Shown in pieces: positions 43,212 through 53,071 of a stretch of DNA of 64,000 nt. Source of the stretch: Alteripontixanthobacter sp. (lineage in GTDB: Bacteria > Pseudomonadota > Alphaproteobacteria > Sphingomonadales > Sphingomonadaceae); assembly GCA_039968605.1 (NCBI GenBank), contig JBDVPM010000008.1, positions 2,160,968 to 2,224,967 on the forward strand. The letters are read 5' to 3'. The notes under the pieces were generated by a model. The model saw nothing but the letters and a program-made list of their open reading frames with translations. It was not told where the DNA came from and did no database searches. Within the stretch, counting starts at the first letter, position 1; each line of letters starts with the position of its first letter. The translations under genes and the position numbers were made by a program.

Positions 43212-44750
43212 TTAAAGGCCGATTTCCCGGGCCAGCCACTGCGCCGCCTCGCGCGGGGAGCGTTTGTCATCCTCGCGGTCGACCATCAGATTGGCCTGCC
43301 GCATCGCCTCCACGTCGATCGCACCCAGCAATGGCTGCAGCGCCGCCACCAGCCGTGCGTCCCGCGCGGTTTCCGGCGCGATCAACACCATCGCATCGTA
43401 GGACGGAAACGCGCCCTTCGGATCGTCCAGCACCACCAGACCATCCGCCGCGATCCGCCCATCGGAAGTGTAGGCGCTGATGACATCTGCTTCCCCCCCG
43501 GTCAGCGCGTTATACATGAAGGTGGCGGTGTAATTCTTCCGCTCGGCAAAGCGCAGGCCATAGGCATCGCGCACCGCGAGCCATTCGGGGCGGCGAAAAA
43601 ACTCGACATCGCCGCCAATTGTCAGGCGCGGGGCGACGCGCGCCAGATCGTCCATCGTTGCGATACCCAGTTCACGCGCGCGGTCTTGCCGCATCGCCAG
43701 CGCGTAGGCATTTTCGAAGCCCAGCCGCCCCAGCACCAGCGTGCCGGTGGTCTCGCGCTCGTAATCTGCCAGAGTGCGGTAGATCTCCTCGCGCCCCGGA
43801 TTGTCTTCGCGCTTGAGCACATTGGTCCATAGCGTCCCGGTATAATCCACGCTGATATCGACCGCGCCGGTCGTTACCGCATTATGCACCACCGCGCTGC
43901 CCAGCCCGTCACGATAGGCAACCTCGAAGCCGGAGCGTTCCAGCTGCATTCCGATCAGCTGGGCGAGAATATATTGTTCCGAAAAACTCTTGGCCGCGAT
44001 CACCACCCGGTCGTCATCGCCCGCCTGCGCGCGCTGGTTCCATGCCGCGGTGCCGATGCCCGCCAGTGCCAACGCCAGCCCGGTCCACACCATCCAGTTT
44101 TTACGCCGGGCGAAGCCGCGCTCCACCGCGCCGAGTAGCGCATCGGCCACCAGCGCCAGCCCCGCCGAAGCGAAACATCCCGCCAGCACCAGCGCCCAGT
44201 TCTGCGTCTGCAATCCGGCGAATATCGGGTCGCCGAGCGAAGGCTGGCCAACCGTGGTAGACAGGGTGGCTGCGCCGATGGTCCATACCGCCGCAGTGCG
44301 GATGCCCGCCATGATATAGGGCGCGGCGAGCGGTGCCTCGACCAGCCGCAATTTCTGCCAGAAGGTCATACCAACCGCGTCGGCCGCCTCCAGCACTTCT
44401 GTCCCCATCTGCTCGCGCGCGGTGACGGTGTTGCGCAGGATCGGGAGCAACGCATAAAGCGACAGAGCCAGGAATGCGGGAAGGAAACCCAGCGTCGGCA
44501 GCCCGTCGCCGAACACCGCGCGCAGACTCAGCAATATCGGGAAGAACAGCGCCAGCAGCGCCAACGCCGGGATGGTCTGGACCAGGCTGGCGAAGCCAAG
44601 CGAGGCGCGCGCAACTTGCCGGTTCTGCCCCGCCCAAACCGCCATCGGCAGGGCAATCGCAATACCCAGCGCCAATGCTGCCGCCGCCAGCAGGACATGC
44701 GCGGCCAGCTTGTCGCCCAGCCCCAGCAGGATCGCGCCGATATCGCTCAC
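43212..44750 (-). CDS. Osmoprotectant ABC transporter, fused permease and substrate-binding protein
   Basis: This 512-residue fusion has residues 1-235 as a ProW/OpuC-type permease with about six helices and the EAA-loop ADAVGMTFWQKLRLVEAPLAAPYIMAG. Residues about 250-512 form a choline/glycine-betaine binding domain of the OpuAC type (VVIAAKSFSEQYILAQLIGMQLE, SVDYTGTLW, ADVISAYTSDGRI). The binding domain follows a final helix, so it is tethered at the periplasmic face. It starts with GTG overlapping the end of the ATPase gene by four bases. Confidence 0.92.
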   Translation of the reverse strand: MSDIGAILLGLGDKLAAHVLLAAAALALGIAIALPMAVWAGQNRQVARASLGFASLVQTIPALALLALFFPILLSLRAVFGDGLPTLGFLPAFLALSLYALLPILRNTVTAREQMGTEVLEAADAVGMTFWQKLRLVEAPLAAPYIMAGIRTAAVWTIGAATLSTTVGQPSLGDPIFAGLQTQNWALVLAGCFASAGLALVADALLGAVERGFARRKNWMVWTGLALALAGIGTAAWNQRAQAGDDDRVVIAAKSFSEQYILAQLIGMQLERSGFEVAYRDGLGSAVVHNAVTTGAVDISVDYTGTLWTNVLKREDNPGREEIYRTLADYERETTGTLVLGRLGFENAYALAMRQDRARELGIATMDDLARVAPRLTIGGDVEFFRRPEWLAVRDAYGLRFAERKNYTATFMYNALTGGEADVISAYTSDGRIAADGLVVLDDPKGAFPSYDAMVLIAPETARDARLVAALQPLLGAIDVEAMRQANLMVDREDDKRSPREAAQWLAREIGL

Positions 44751-45520
44751 GCGGAAATCTCCGCCATACGCGCAGCCTGGTGACGCGGCACCGCGACCAG
44801 CGCCTGGGCGATCTCTCCGCCCGCACCCTCCATCAACGCATGCGGCGTTTCATCAGCAACGATTTGCCCGGCATCCATCACCATTACGCGGTCTGCCAGC
44901 AGCAACGCCTCGGCCATGTCATGCGTGACCATCAAGGTGGTCAGGCCCAGCCGCCGGTGCAAGTCGCGGACCTGGTCGCCCAGCGAATCGCGCGTCAAAG
45001 GATCGAGAGCGCCGAAAGGTTCGTCCATCAGCAGCGTCTGCGGCGCCCCGGCCAGCGCCCGGGCCACGCCTACGCGCTGGCGCTGGCCGCCCGAAAGCTC
45101 GTGCGGCATACGGCTGGAATGCTCCGCCTCCAGCTCCACCAGTTCGAGCAATTCGGCAATCCGCGCATCCGGCAAAGGCGATCCGGCCAATCGCGGCCCG
45201 ATGCCGATATTGCGCGCTACATCCATATGCGGGAACAGGCCGATGCCCTGAAATACATAGCCGATTCGGCGGCGCAGCATCGAAGGCGGCACATCGCGCA
45301 CATCGCGCCCTTCGAGCAGAACCCTGCCTGCATCCGGATCGACCAGCCGATTGGCCATTTTGAGCAAGGTCGATTTGCCCGACCCCGACGCACCGACCAG
45401 CGCGACGAAGCTTTGCGCACCGATGTCCAGCGTCACCCGGTCCACGGCGGTCACATCGCCGAATTGCCGGGTTACGCCATCGAAGCTGAGTTGGGGCGGC
45501 GGGGCGGTGCTGTCGCTCAC
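44747..45520 (-). CDS. Osmoprotectant ABC transporter ATP-binding protein
   Basis: This 257-residue ATPase starts with GTG overlapping the lipoprotein stop (GTGA). Walker A is GASGSGKS near residue 44, the Q-loop is GYVFQGIGLFPHMDV, the signature is LSGGQRQRVGVARAL, Walker B is TLLMDEPFGALD, and the switch His is in VTHDMAEAL. It matches ProV/OpuCA ATPases but lacks the C-terminal CBS pair that senses ionic strength in OpuA. It energises the fused permease encoded next. Confidence 0.93.
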   Translation of the reverse strand: MSDSTAPPPQLSFDGVTRQFGDVTAVDRVTLDIGAQSFVALVGASGSGKSTLLKMANRLVDPDAGRVLLEGRDVRDVPPSMLRRRIGYVFQGIGLFPHMDVARNIGIGPRLAGSPLPDARIAELLELVELEAEHSSRMPHELSGGQRQRVGVARALAGAPQTLLMDEPFGALDPLTRDSLGDQVRDLHRRLGLTTLMVTHDMAEALLLADRVMVMDAGQIVADETPHALMEGAGGEIAQALVAVPRHQAARMAEISA

Positions 45521-46008
45521 TCGCTGGCGGTGTCTTCGCTCGGCTCGGAATATTCGACCTGGCGCACCACCACTTCGCGCCCATCCTCATCGACGACGGT
45601 CATCACGCCGTCGCGTCCGGGCGGGCGAACCGTCCAGCACAGCCGTGCATCGTCGGCATCCTCGCCGCTATTGTCGGGGCGGTAGCAGATACGATTGCCG
45701 CCGGGCATGTCCCAGCTGCCGATTTGCCAGATTTCTCCGTCGCGGAAATCGCGGTAGGTGCCGTCGGGATCGATGAAAGTGGTGTAAACCGCCCCATCAT
45801 TGTCATTCGCTGCCCATGCAGTGCCGGACATTTCGACCGGTTCTGACGGGGGCGGCAGCGTGGACGTTGGCGCGGCCGCAGCCTCGGCGGTGTTTTCCGG
45901 CGCCGGGGCAGCGTCTTCCTCAGACGGGTTATCGGCGCATGCTGCCAGCAATGCGAGCGGCAGGCCCCATCCCATAATCCGAATGGTCCTGTTGCGATGC
46001 ACTCTCAT
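45517..46008 (-). CDS. Lipoprotein of unknown function in the osmoprotectant operon
   Basis: The protein has 163 residues from the ATG at 46008; another ATG at 45975 is also plausible and has AGGA nine bases ahead. The signal ends in lipobox LLAAC. A long acidic, Pro- and Ala-rich linker follows (about 25-55), then a small beta-rich domain with AANDNDGAVYTTFIDPDGTYRDFRDGEIWQIGSWD and two cysteines (RICYRPD, RLCWTV). Its stop overlaps the ATPase start, so it is part of the transporter transcript. It may assist binding at the membrane, but that is inference from position. Confidence 0.75.
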   Translation of the reverse strand: MRVHRNRTIRIMGWGLPLALLAACADNPSEEDAAPAPENTAEAAAAPTSTLPPPSEPVEMSGTAWAANDNDGAVYTTFIDPDGTYRDFRDGEIWQIGSWDMPGGNRICYRPDNSGEDADDARLCWTVRPPGRDGVMTVVDEDGREVVVRQVEYSEPSEDTASE

Positions 46009-46039
46009 ACTCCTGGGCAGATTGTCAGCGGTAACGATC

Positions 46040-47560
46040 CTAGCCTGCCAGGGCCGCCAGCGAAACGACCACTTCCGCGCGCAAGCCGCGTTCTTCGAAG
46101 GTCCGTTCGATCTTGCCGTCGAGCTGGCCTTCCACTGCCAGTTTGACAAGCCTCGACCCGAACCCTTCGGGTCCCTCCGACGGCTCGAAATCCGGGCAGT
46201 CTTCCTGCCAGACGATCCGCAGGCATTTAACGTCCTCGGCGGGTGAGATATCAATGAACACCGCTCCGCCTTCTTGGGACAAGGCGCCATATTTCGCCGA
46301 ATTGGTTGCCAACTCGTGCATCACCAGCGCCAGCGGCGTGGCGGCGCGTGCGCCGATTGCGCCATCTTCGCCGGTCACCACGATGCGCGTGTCGGAGCCG
46401 TGGCGATACGGGGCCAGCAGGTCTCCCAGCAGGCCGTGCAAACTGTCTCCCTTGCGGCCTTCCAGCGGACGGACATAATCATGCGCCCGGCCCAGCGCGC
46501 CGATGGTTTGCATCAGATCATCGGCGAATTCGCGCACTTCCGGCTTCCCGCGGGAGCGGATCGCGACCAGGCTGGAGACGACCGCGAAAATGTTCTTGAT
46601 GCGGTGCGACAGTTCCTTGGCCAGCAGCTCGCGTCCTTCGGATTCCACGTGGCTGTCATGCACATCGGTCAGCGTGCCGAACCAGCGGATCACGTCTCCC
46701 ACACCGGTCTTTACCGGCAATGCGCGGGCCAGCATCCAGCGATAGGTGCCATCATGCCTGCGATAGCGAAACTCCGCATCGAACTGCTCGCTATTGGTCA
46801 AGGCGGTTCGCCATAGCGCGATCACATCATCGCGTTCTTCGGAATGGATGTTCGGAAATCCGGCCTCCGGCAGCGTTTCGTCAACCCACCCGGCATATTC
46901 GCGCCAGCGCCGATTGATGTAGTCGAATGATCCATCGGGCGTTGCAGTAAATGCCAATGCGGGGATCGCATCGGCAAAGTAGCGGTTGCGAATAACCGAC
47001 TGCTCGCGTTCCTGTGTGGCAGCGAGGTTCTGCCGCCTCGCCTGCAAGCGGCGCATGACCGACTGCGCCAACACCTGCAATCCGTGGCGCTGCATGTCCG
47101 TCAGCCCCTGCGGCCTTGGCTCCCGGTCGATCACGCAGAGCGATCCCAGCGGCAGGCCTTCTTCGGATTTCAGCGGAAAGCCGGCATAGAACCGTATCCG
47201 CGGCTCTCCTGTTACCAGGTCGTTATCCGCAAAGGTCGGATCGAGCAGCGTATCGGGGACGATCAGCGCATCGTCGCGCAGCATCGCATGGGCGCAAAAG
47301 CTGACCCGGCGCGGCGTTTCGCGCTCGTTAAGACCGTGCCGCGCCAGAAAACGTTGCCGTTCCTGTTCGACCAGGCTGACCAGCGCGATCGGCGCGCCGC
47401 ACAGCCTGGCGGCGAAATCGGTAATCGCGCTGAGTTCGCTATCTTCCTCGAGCTCGTTCAGAGCATAGCGCTGCAAAACGCCGAGGCGCGCTTCTTCATC
47501 GGCTGTCTCGGGCGGGCGCGTTGTCAGTACTGTTGCGCCCTCCCCCTGACTCAGTTTCAT
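46040..47560 (-). CDS. GAF-PAS HWE-family sensor histidine kinase
   Basis: This 506-residue cytosolic sensor has a GAF domain at about 35-170, a PAS/PAC domain at about 195-305 (DYINRRWREYAGW, then RYRRHDGTYRWMLARALP) and an HWE kinase domain. The phosphoacceptor is H319 in ELSHRIKN, the N-box is MHELATNSAKYGALS near 414-428, and the diagnostic W451-x-E453 is present. HWE kinases often signal to PhyR-type general stress response in Alphaproteobacteria. No partner response regulator is adjacent. The PAS domain lacks the LOV cysteine motif, so it is not a flavin photosensor. Confidence 0.92.
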   Translation of the reverse strand: MKLSQGEGATVLTTRPPETADEEARLGVLQRYALNELEEDSELSAITDFAARLCGAPIALVSLVEQERQRFLARHGLNERETPRRVSFCAHAMLRDDALIVPDTLLDPTFADNDLVTGEPRIRFYAGFPLKSEEGLPLGSLCVIDREPRPQGLTDMQRHGLQVLAQSVMRRLQARRQNLAATQEREQSVIRNRYFADAIPALAFTATPDGSFDYINRRWREYAGWVDETLPEAGFPNIHSEERDDVIALWRTALTNSEQFDAEFRYRRHDGTYRWMLARALPVKTGVGDVIRWFGTLTDVHDSHVESEGRELLAKELSHRIKNIFAVVSSLVAIRSRGKPEVREFADDLMQTIGALGRAHDYVRPLEGRKGDSLHGLLGDLLAPYRHGSDTRIVVTGEDGAIGARAATPLALVMHELATNSAKYGALSQEGGAVFIDISPAEDVKCLRIVWQEDCPDFEPSEGPEGFGSRLVKLAVEGQLDGKIERTFEERGLRAEVVVSLAALAG

Positions 47561-47700
47561 TGTACGACCTCAAAAGCCAAGCATAGGCGTTAAATCAGAC
47601 AGACTCAAAGGCTTTGTCCCGGTTTAACCTATGTCAAGCGGGGCAGGTTTGCGGCTCTGCCCGCCACCCGCTATGCGGCTGGAATCTGAAAGGGAATTTA

Positions 47701-48867
47701 ATGCGCGCTACACCCGATTTCGATTTCCAGCTAGGCGAGGCCGCCGACATGATCCGCGAATCGGTCGCCCGATTTGCCGATGAACAGATCGCGCCGCTCG
47801 CCGAAAAGGCCGACCGCGAAGACTGGTTTCCGCAAGAACTATGGCCCGCAATGGGCGAGCTGGGCCTGCACGGGCTGACCGTGGACGAGGCCGATGGCGG
47901 GCTTGGCCTGGGTTATCTGGAACATGTCATCGCGGTGGAAGAAGTCAGCCGGGCGAGCGCCTCGGTCGGGCTCAGCTACGGCGCGCATTCCAACCTGTGC
48001 GTCAACCAGATCCGCCGCTGGGGGAATGAAGAGCAAAAGGCGAAATATCTGCCGAAGCTGATTTCCGGCGAGCACGTCGGTTCGCTGGCCATGAGCGAGG
48101 CCAGCGCCGGGTCGGATGTCGTTTCGATGAAGCTGAAGGCCGAAGCTGTTCAGGGCGGCTACGTCCTCAACGGCACCAAGTTCTGGATCACCAACGCGAC
48201 CCATGCCGATACGCTGGTGGTCTATGCCAAGACCGATGGCAGCGCCGGGTCGCGCGGCATTACCGCTTTCCTGATCGAAAAGGATATGCCCGGTTTCGAA
48301 ATCGGCCAGAAAATCGACAAGATGGGGATGCGCGGCAGCCCCACGGCAGAGCTGGTGTTCAACGATTGCGAAGTCTCCGAAGAGCAGATCATGGGCCCGC
48401 TGAATGGCGGCGTGGGCGTGCTAATGAGCGGGTTGGACTACGAACGCGTGGTCCTCGCCGGATTGCAGCTCGGGATCATGCAGGCCTGCCTCGACACGGT
48501 CATCCCGTATTTGCGCGAACGCAAGCAGTTCGGAAAGCCCATCGGCAGCTTCCAGCTGATGCAGGCCAAGGTGGCGGACATGTATGTCGCCCTGCAATCG
48601 GCGCGTGCCTACACCTATGCCGTGGCCAAGGCGTGCGACGCCGACCAGACGACCCGCTTCGATGCGGCAGGCTGCATCCTTCTGGCCAGCGAAAACGCCT
48701 TCAAGGTCGCGGCAGAGGCGGTGCAAGCGCTGGGCGGCGCGGGCTATACCAAGGACTGGCCGGTGGAACGCTATTTGCGCGACGCCAAGCTGCTCGATAT
48801 CGGCGCAGGGACGAATGAGATCAGGCGCATGCTGATCGGGCGCGAGCTGATTGGGGCTGCCTCTTGA
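47701..48867 (+). CDS. ivd: Isovaleryl-CoA dehydrogenase
   Basis: This 388-residue acyl-CoA dehydrogenase starts at the ATG at 47701 behind AAGGGA. It shows [43 protein letters not shown] and [19 protein letters not shown] near residues 60-145. It also shows [12 protein letters not shown], the glutamate-bearing [14 protein letters not shown], and the C-terminal [23 protein letters not shown]. These fit isovaleryl-CoA dehydrogenase of leucine breakdown, which passes electrons to ETF. The next metabolic gene is methylcrotonyl-CoA carboxylase beta, separated by the DUF559 repeat cassette. The stop codon is directly followed by the left repeat. Confidence 0.94.
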   Translation: MRATPDFDFQLGEAADMIRESVARFADEQIAPLAEKADREDWFPQELWPAMGELGLHGLTVDEADGGLGLGYLEHVIAVEEVSRASASVGLSYGAHSNLCVNQIRRWGNEEQKAKYLPKLISGEHVGSLAMSEASAGSDVVSMKLKAEAVQGGYVLNGTKFWITNATHADTLVVYAKTDGSAGSRGITAFLIEKDMPGFEIGQKIDKMGMRGSPTAELVFNDCEVSEEQIMGPLNGGVGVLMSGLDYERVVLAGLQLGIMQACLDTVIPYLRERKQFGKPIGSFQLMQAKVADMYVALQSARAYTYAVAKACDADQTTRFDAAGCILLASENAFKVAAEAVQALGGAGYTKDWPVERYLRDAKLLDIGAGTNEIRRMLIGRELIGAAS

Positions 48868-48923
48868 TCCTCCCCGGAACGGGGAGGGGGACCATGCGAA
48901 ACATGGTGGAGGGGCACCCGGCG
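48868..48923 (+). repeat. Left 56-bp inverted repeat of the DUF559 cassette
   Basis: This begins at the base after the ivd stop codon. It contains hairpin A (48869-48876 with 48880-48887, 8 bp, GAA loop) and hairpin B (48891-48896 with 48902-48907, 6 bp). Its reverse complement matches 49295-49350 at 49 of 56 positions. Five of the seven differences fall in the region of hairpin B, where pairing is preserved. It includes a GGAGGGG ribosome site, and its last base is the first base of the DUF559 GTG start. Confidence 0.9.
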
Positions 48924-49356
48924 TGATCACCGGGCCACCGGACACGATAAGGCGCGCCCGAAAACTGCGCAGTGAGCTTAGCCTTCCGGAGCGAGTGCTG
49001 CTCAAGGAGCTGCGCAAACGCCCCGGCGGGCACAAATTCCGGCCGCAGCATGGCGCGGGAGACTATGTCCTCGATTTCTTTTGCGCGAAAGCCAGGCTGG
49101 ACATCGAAATCGACGGGTTTGCCCATGACGGCGAGCGAGCGGAAAAACGAGATAAACGTCGTTCGCATTATCTGCGCTCGCAAGGTATCGCGACCACGCG
49201 TATTCCTGCGGCAAAAGTCTTGAATGAATTGGAAGGGGTTGTTTTGCGGATAGTCGAGATTTGCAATGCGCGGGTGGCGGAACTTACTGCCAAACGCGGG
49301 GTGCCCCTCCACCATCGTCCCGATGGTCCCCCTCCCCGTTCCGAGGAGGAATTTTC

Positions 49357-49360
<4 letters not shown>
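48923..49360 (+). CDS. DUF559 (Vsr-like PD-(D/E)XK) endonuclease-domain protein
   Basis: The protein has 145 residues from GTG at 48923, about eight bases after GGAGGGG. DUF559 features are [16 protein letters not shown] (E23), [16 protein letters not shown] (D51), RLDIEIDG (E62 and D64), H68, and the helix [15 protein letters not shown] followed by [17 protein letters not shown]. The family has the very-short-patch-repair/restriction nuclease fold, but no reaction has been established to my knowledge. The last 20 or so residues are encoded by the right inverted repeat. The stop overlaps the start of mccB (GTGA). Position inside a leucine-degradation operon and the flanking repeats suggest a mobile cassette. 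Confidence 0.88.
49295..49350 (-). repeat. Right 56-bp inverted repeat of the DUF559 cassette
   Basis: This is the inverted copy of 48868-48923. Hairpin B here is 49311-49317 with 49321-49327 (7 bp, TCC loop), a different stem sequence that still pairs. Hairpin A has one G-T/A-C change. Its outer end reads GAGGAGGA and lies seven bases before the mccB GTG, so it forms that gene's Shine-Dalgarno. Confidence 0.9.
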
Positions 49361-50964
<1,604 letters not shown>

Positions 50965-51020
50965 AACTTTGCCGTCGCCGCGCGACTTAATATTTGTTAG
51001 GCGCCTCGGCGGGAGAGACG

Positions 51021-51665
51021 ATGACCGCATCACTGCACGCACAGCCCGCTCGCGCGCCATCGATTCTGTCGCGTTTCGTGCGGTGGATCATCTTTCGTAT
51101 CTGGCGGTTCCAAGGGTGGCGGATCGCTGGCGAACCGCCGGCTGGCCTGAAGAAATTCGTGATTGCGGGCGCGCCGCATACTTCCAACTGGGATTTCGTG
51201 TTCTTTGCCGGGGCCACGCAGGAACTCGGCATCCAGCCCAACTTCATGGGCAAGCACACGCTGTTCAAAGGCTTCATGCGCAACTTCATGTTCGATATGG
51301 GGGGCATCTCCATCGACCGGACGAAGCGCGCCAATGTGGTCGAGCAGGTCGCGGCGGAATTCGAGCGGCGTGACGAGCTTGCGCTGGTGATCGCGGTGGA
51401 GGGAACGCGCTCGAGCGACGGAACGTGGCGCTCCGGCTTCTACAATATCGCCCAGGCGGCGAATGTGCCGATCGTGCCCGCATGGGTGTGCAATGCGGAT
51501 AAGGTGCTGGGTTTCGGCCCAGCCATCGCGCCAAGCGGCAATTATGGCGAGGACCTGGCCCGGATCGCACAGTTCATGCTTTCCAAACGACCCGGCTATC
51601 CGCGTTACGAAGTGCTGGAGGCGCAGGCACGACGGTTGATCGAAGAGGGGGAAGGCGATGCTTGA
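51021..51665 (+). CDS. Lysophospholipid acyltransferase family protein
   Basis: This 214-residue protein starts at the ATG at 51021 behind GGGAGAG. The acyltransferase catalytic motif HTSNWD is H53 to D58, and the second motif EGTR is at 127-130. A hydrophobic anchoring segment covers about 18-32 (FVRWIIFRIWRF). It probably acylates a lysolipid or glycerol phosphate at the inner membrane. Its end overlaps the DUF1295 gene by eight bases, so lipid and membrane proteins are coupled here. It lies 56 bases after mccB. Confidence 0.88.
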   Translation: MTASLHAQPARAPSILSRFVRWIIFRIWRFQGWRIAGEPPAGLKKFVIAGAPHTSNWDFVFFAGATQELGIQPNFMGKHTLFKGFMRNFMFDMGGISIDRTKRANVVEQVAAEFERRDELALVIAVEGTRSSDGTWRSGFYNIAQAANVPIVPAWVCNADKVLGFGPAIAPSGNYGEDLARIAQFMLSKRPGYPRYEVLEAQARRLIEEGEGDA

Positions 51666-52452
51666 GGGGTTACTGATCAACGCAGCGGTGCTGGCCGCAG
51701 TGATGCTGGCGGCATGGCGCATTGCCGTGCGGATCGACGACGTGTCGTTCATCGATGCGATATGGGGCGGCGGGATGGCGCTTATGGCGCTGACCAGCTG
51801 GCTGCAACTGCACGGCAAGAGCGCGCTGGCGACCACCATCCTCGCCATGGCGGCGGCATGGGGCATTCGTCTGTTCGGCCATCTGTTCAAGCGCTGGCGG
51901 CGCGACGGGGAGGACAACCGCTACAAGCGCATCATGAAGAAAAGCCGCGAGAACGGTACCTTTGCACGCGATGCGCTGATCAAGGTGTTCGGTATGCAGG
52001 CGGTGCTGCTGTTCCTCGTCTCCAGCCCCGCACAGGTCGGTATTCTGGCTGCAGAGCAGCCGCAGGAGTTGGGCACGCTCGGCTGGATCGGCCTGGCGCT
52101 GTTCCTGGTCGGCATATTCTTCGAATGGGTGGGCGATCACCAGCTGGAAGAGTTCAAGGCAAACCCCGCGAATGAGGGCAAGGTGCTCGACAGCGGTCTG
52201 TGGCGCTATACCCGCCACCCCAATTATTTCGGCGATGCATGCGCCTGGTGGGGCATCTGGCTGGCAGCGGCGAGCAATGGCTGGGACGTGGCGCTGTGGA
52301 CTGTTGCTGGACCGATTTTCCTGACCTTCACGTTGACCCGGTGGAGCGGGGTGGCCTTGCTGGAAAAGGGAATGGATAAGTCCAAGGGCGACAAATATGC
52401 AGATTACAAACACCGCACATCCGCCTTTATCCCGCTGCCGCCGAAGAGCTGA
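51658..52452 (+). CDS. DUF1295 membrane protein, steroid 5-alpha-reductase-like
   Basis: This 264-residue protein has about six membrane helices. Family motifs are DVSFIDAIWGGG near the N-terminus, FFEWVGDHQLEEFKANPAN near 160, and the C-terminal reductase-like motif GLWRYTRHPNYFGDACAWWGIW near 180-201. A final segment YADYKHRTSAFIPLPPK is present. Relatives include isoprenylcysteine methyltransferases and 5-alpha reductases. The substrate is unknown. It is translationally coupled to the acyltransferase gene, hinting at lipid modification. Confidence 0.88.
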   Translation: MLEGLLINAAVLAAVMLAAWRIAVRIDDVSFIDAIWGGGMALMALTSWLQLHGKSALATTILAMAAAWGIRLFGHLFKRWRRDGEDNRYKRIMKKSRENGTFARDALIKVFGMQAVLLFLVSSPAQVGILAAEQPQELGTLGWIGLALFLVGIFFEWVGDHQLEEFKANPANEGKVLDSGLWRYTRHPNYFGDACAWWGIWLAAASNGWDVALWTVAGPIFLTFTLTRWSGVALLEKGMDKSKGDKYADYKHRTSAFIPLPPKS

Positions 52453-52530
52453 TTGGAAGCCTGTCTCGGACCCGTAGCCGGTCTCGTGAGTTGAGAAAGC
52501 AACGTTGTAATTCAAAGGAGATTTCTCACC

Positions 52531-52983
52531 ATGCGCAAGATCGCAACCTTCGCCGCCCTTCCCGCTCTCGCTCTGGCACTGGCAGCCTGCGGTGACAGCG
52601 ACGAGGTCGATACGACTACCGAGAGCCAAGGAACGGCTATCGCCGATCCGGCCACCGACTATCCGCCGGTCGCCACCGATGCGCGGTCCAGCCTGGATTG
52701 GGCGGGAACCTATGAACAGCGCACTGCCGACGGGCGTATCCGCTCGCTGACGCTGGGCGAAGGCGACACCTATACGCTGACGGATGCAGAGGGGGTCGAA
52801 ACCACCGGCACCTTCAACTGGTACGCCGATAACAGCCGTATCCTGATTCAGGTCGACGGCGAGGACATGGTGTTCGCGATCGCCGATGGCACGATCTACC
52901 GTCTGTCCGGCCCCGATGCCGCAATCGATGGTCCGTTCGGTGCCGAGCAGGCGTGGCAGGAATCGATCACCCTCGAATATTGA
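52531..52983 (+). CDS. Small lipoprotein with a beta-rich domain
   Basis: This 150-residue protein has lipobox LAAC at C20 and a strong AAAGGAGA ribosome site. After a Thr/Asp-rich linker it shows SLDWAGTYEQRTADGRIRSLTLGEGDTYTLTDAEGVETTGTFNWYADNSRILIQ, which resembles the N-terminal barrel of NlpE-type lipoproteins. The CxxC motif of NlpE is absent, so the copper-sensor assignment is not supported. It is a single gene with its own terminator. Confidence 0.8.
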   Translation: MRKIATFAALPALALALAACGDSDEVDTTTESQGTAIADPATDYPPVATDARSSLDWAGTYEQRTADGRIRSLTLGEGDTYTLTDAEGVETTGTFNWYADNSRILIQVDGEDMVFAIADGTIYRLSGPDAAIDGPFGAEQAWQESITLEY

Positions 52984-53007
52984 TCGCCGCACAGCGATAC
53001 GACAAAG

Positions 53008-53040
53008 TCCCCACGCGGCCTGCGGCTGCGCGGGGATTTT
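53008..53040 (+). terminator. Rho-independent terminator after the NlpE-like lipoprotein
   Basis: A 12-position stem with one mismatch and one G-T pair (53008-53019 with 53025-53036) ends in TTTT at 53037-53040. It lies 25 bases after the stop at 52983 and faces the end of the convergent nucleotidase gene. Confidence 0.8.
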
Positions 53041-53071
53041 CGTGTCTGACAGGCGCAGCGCCGCGAAGCAG

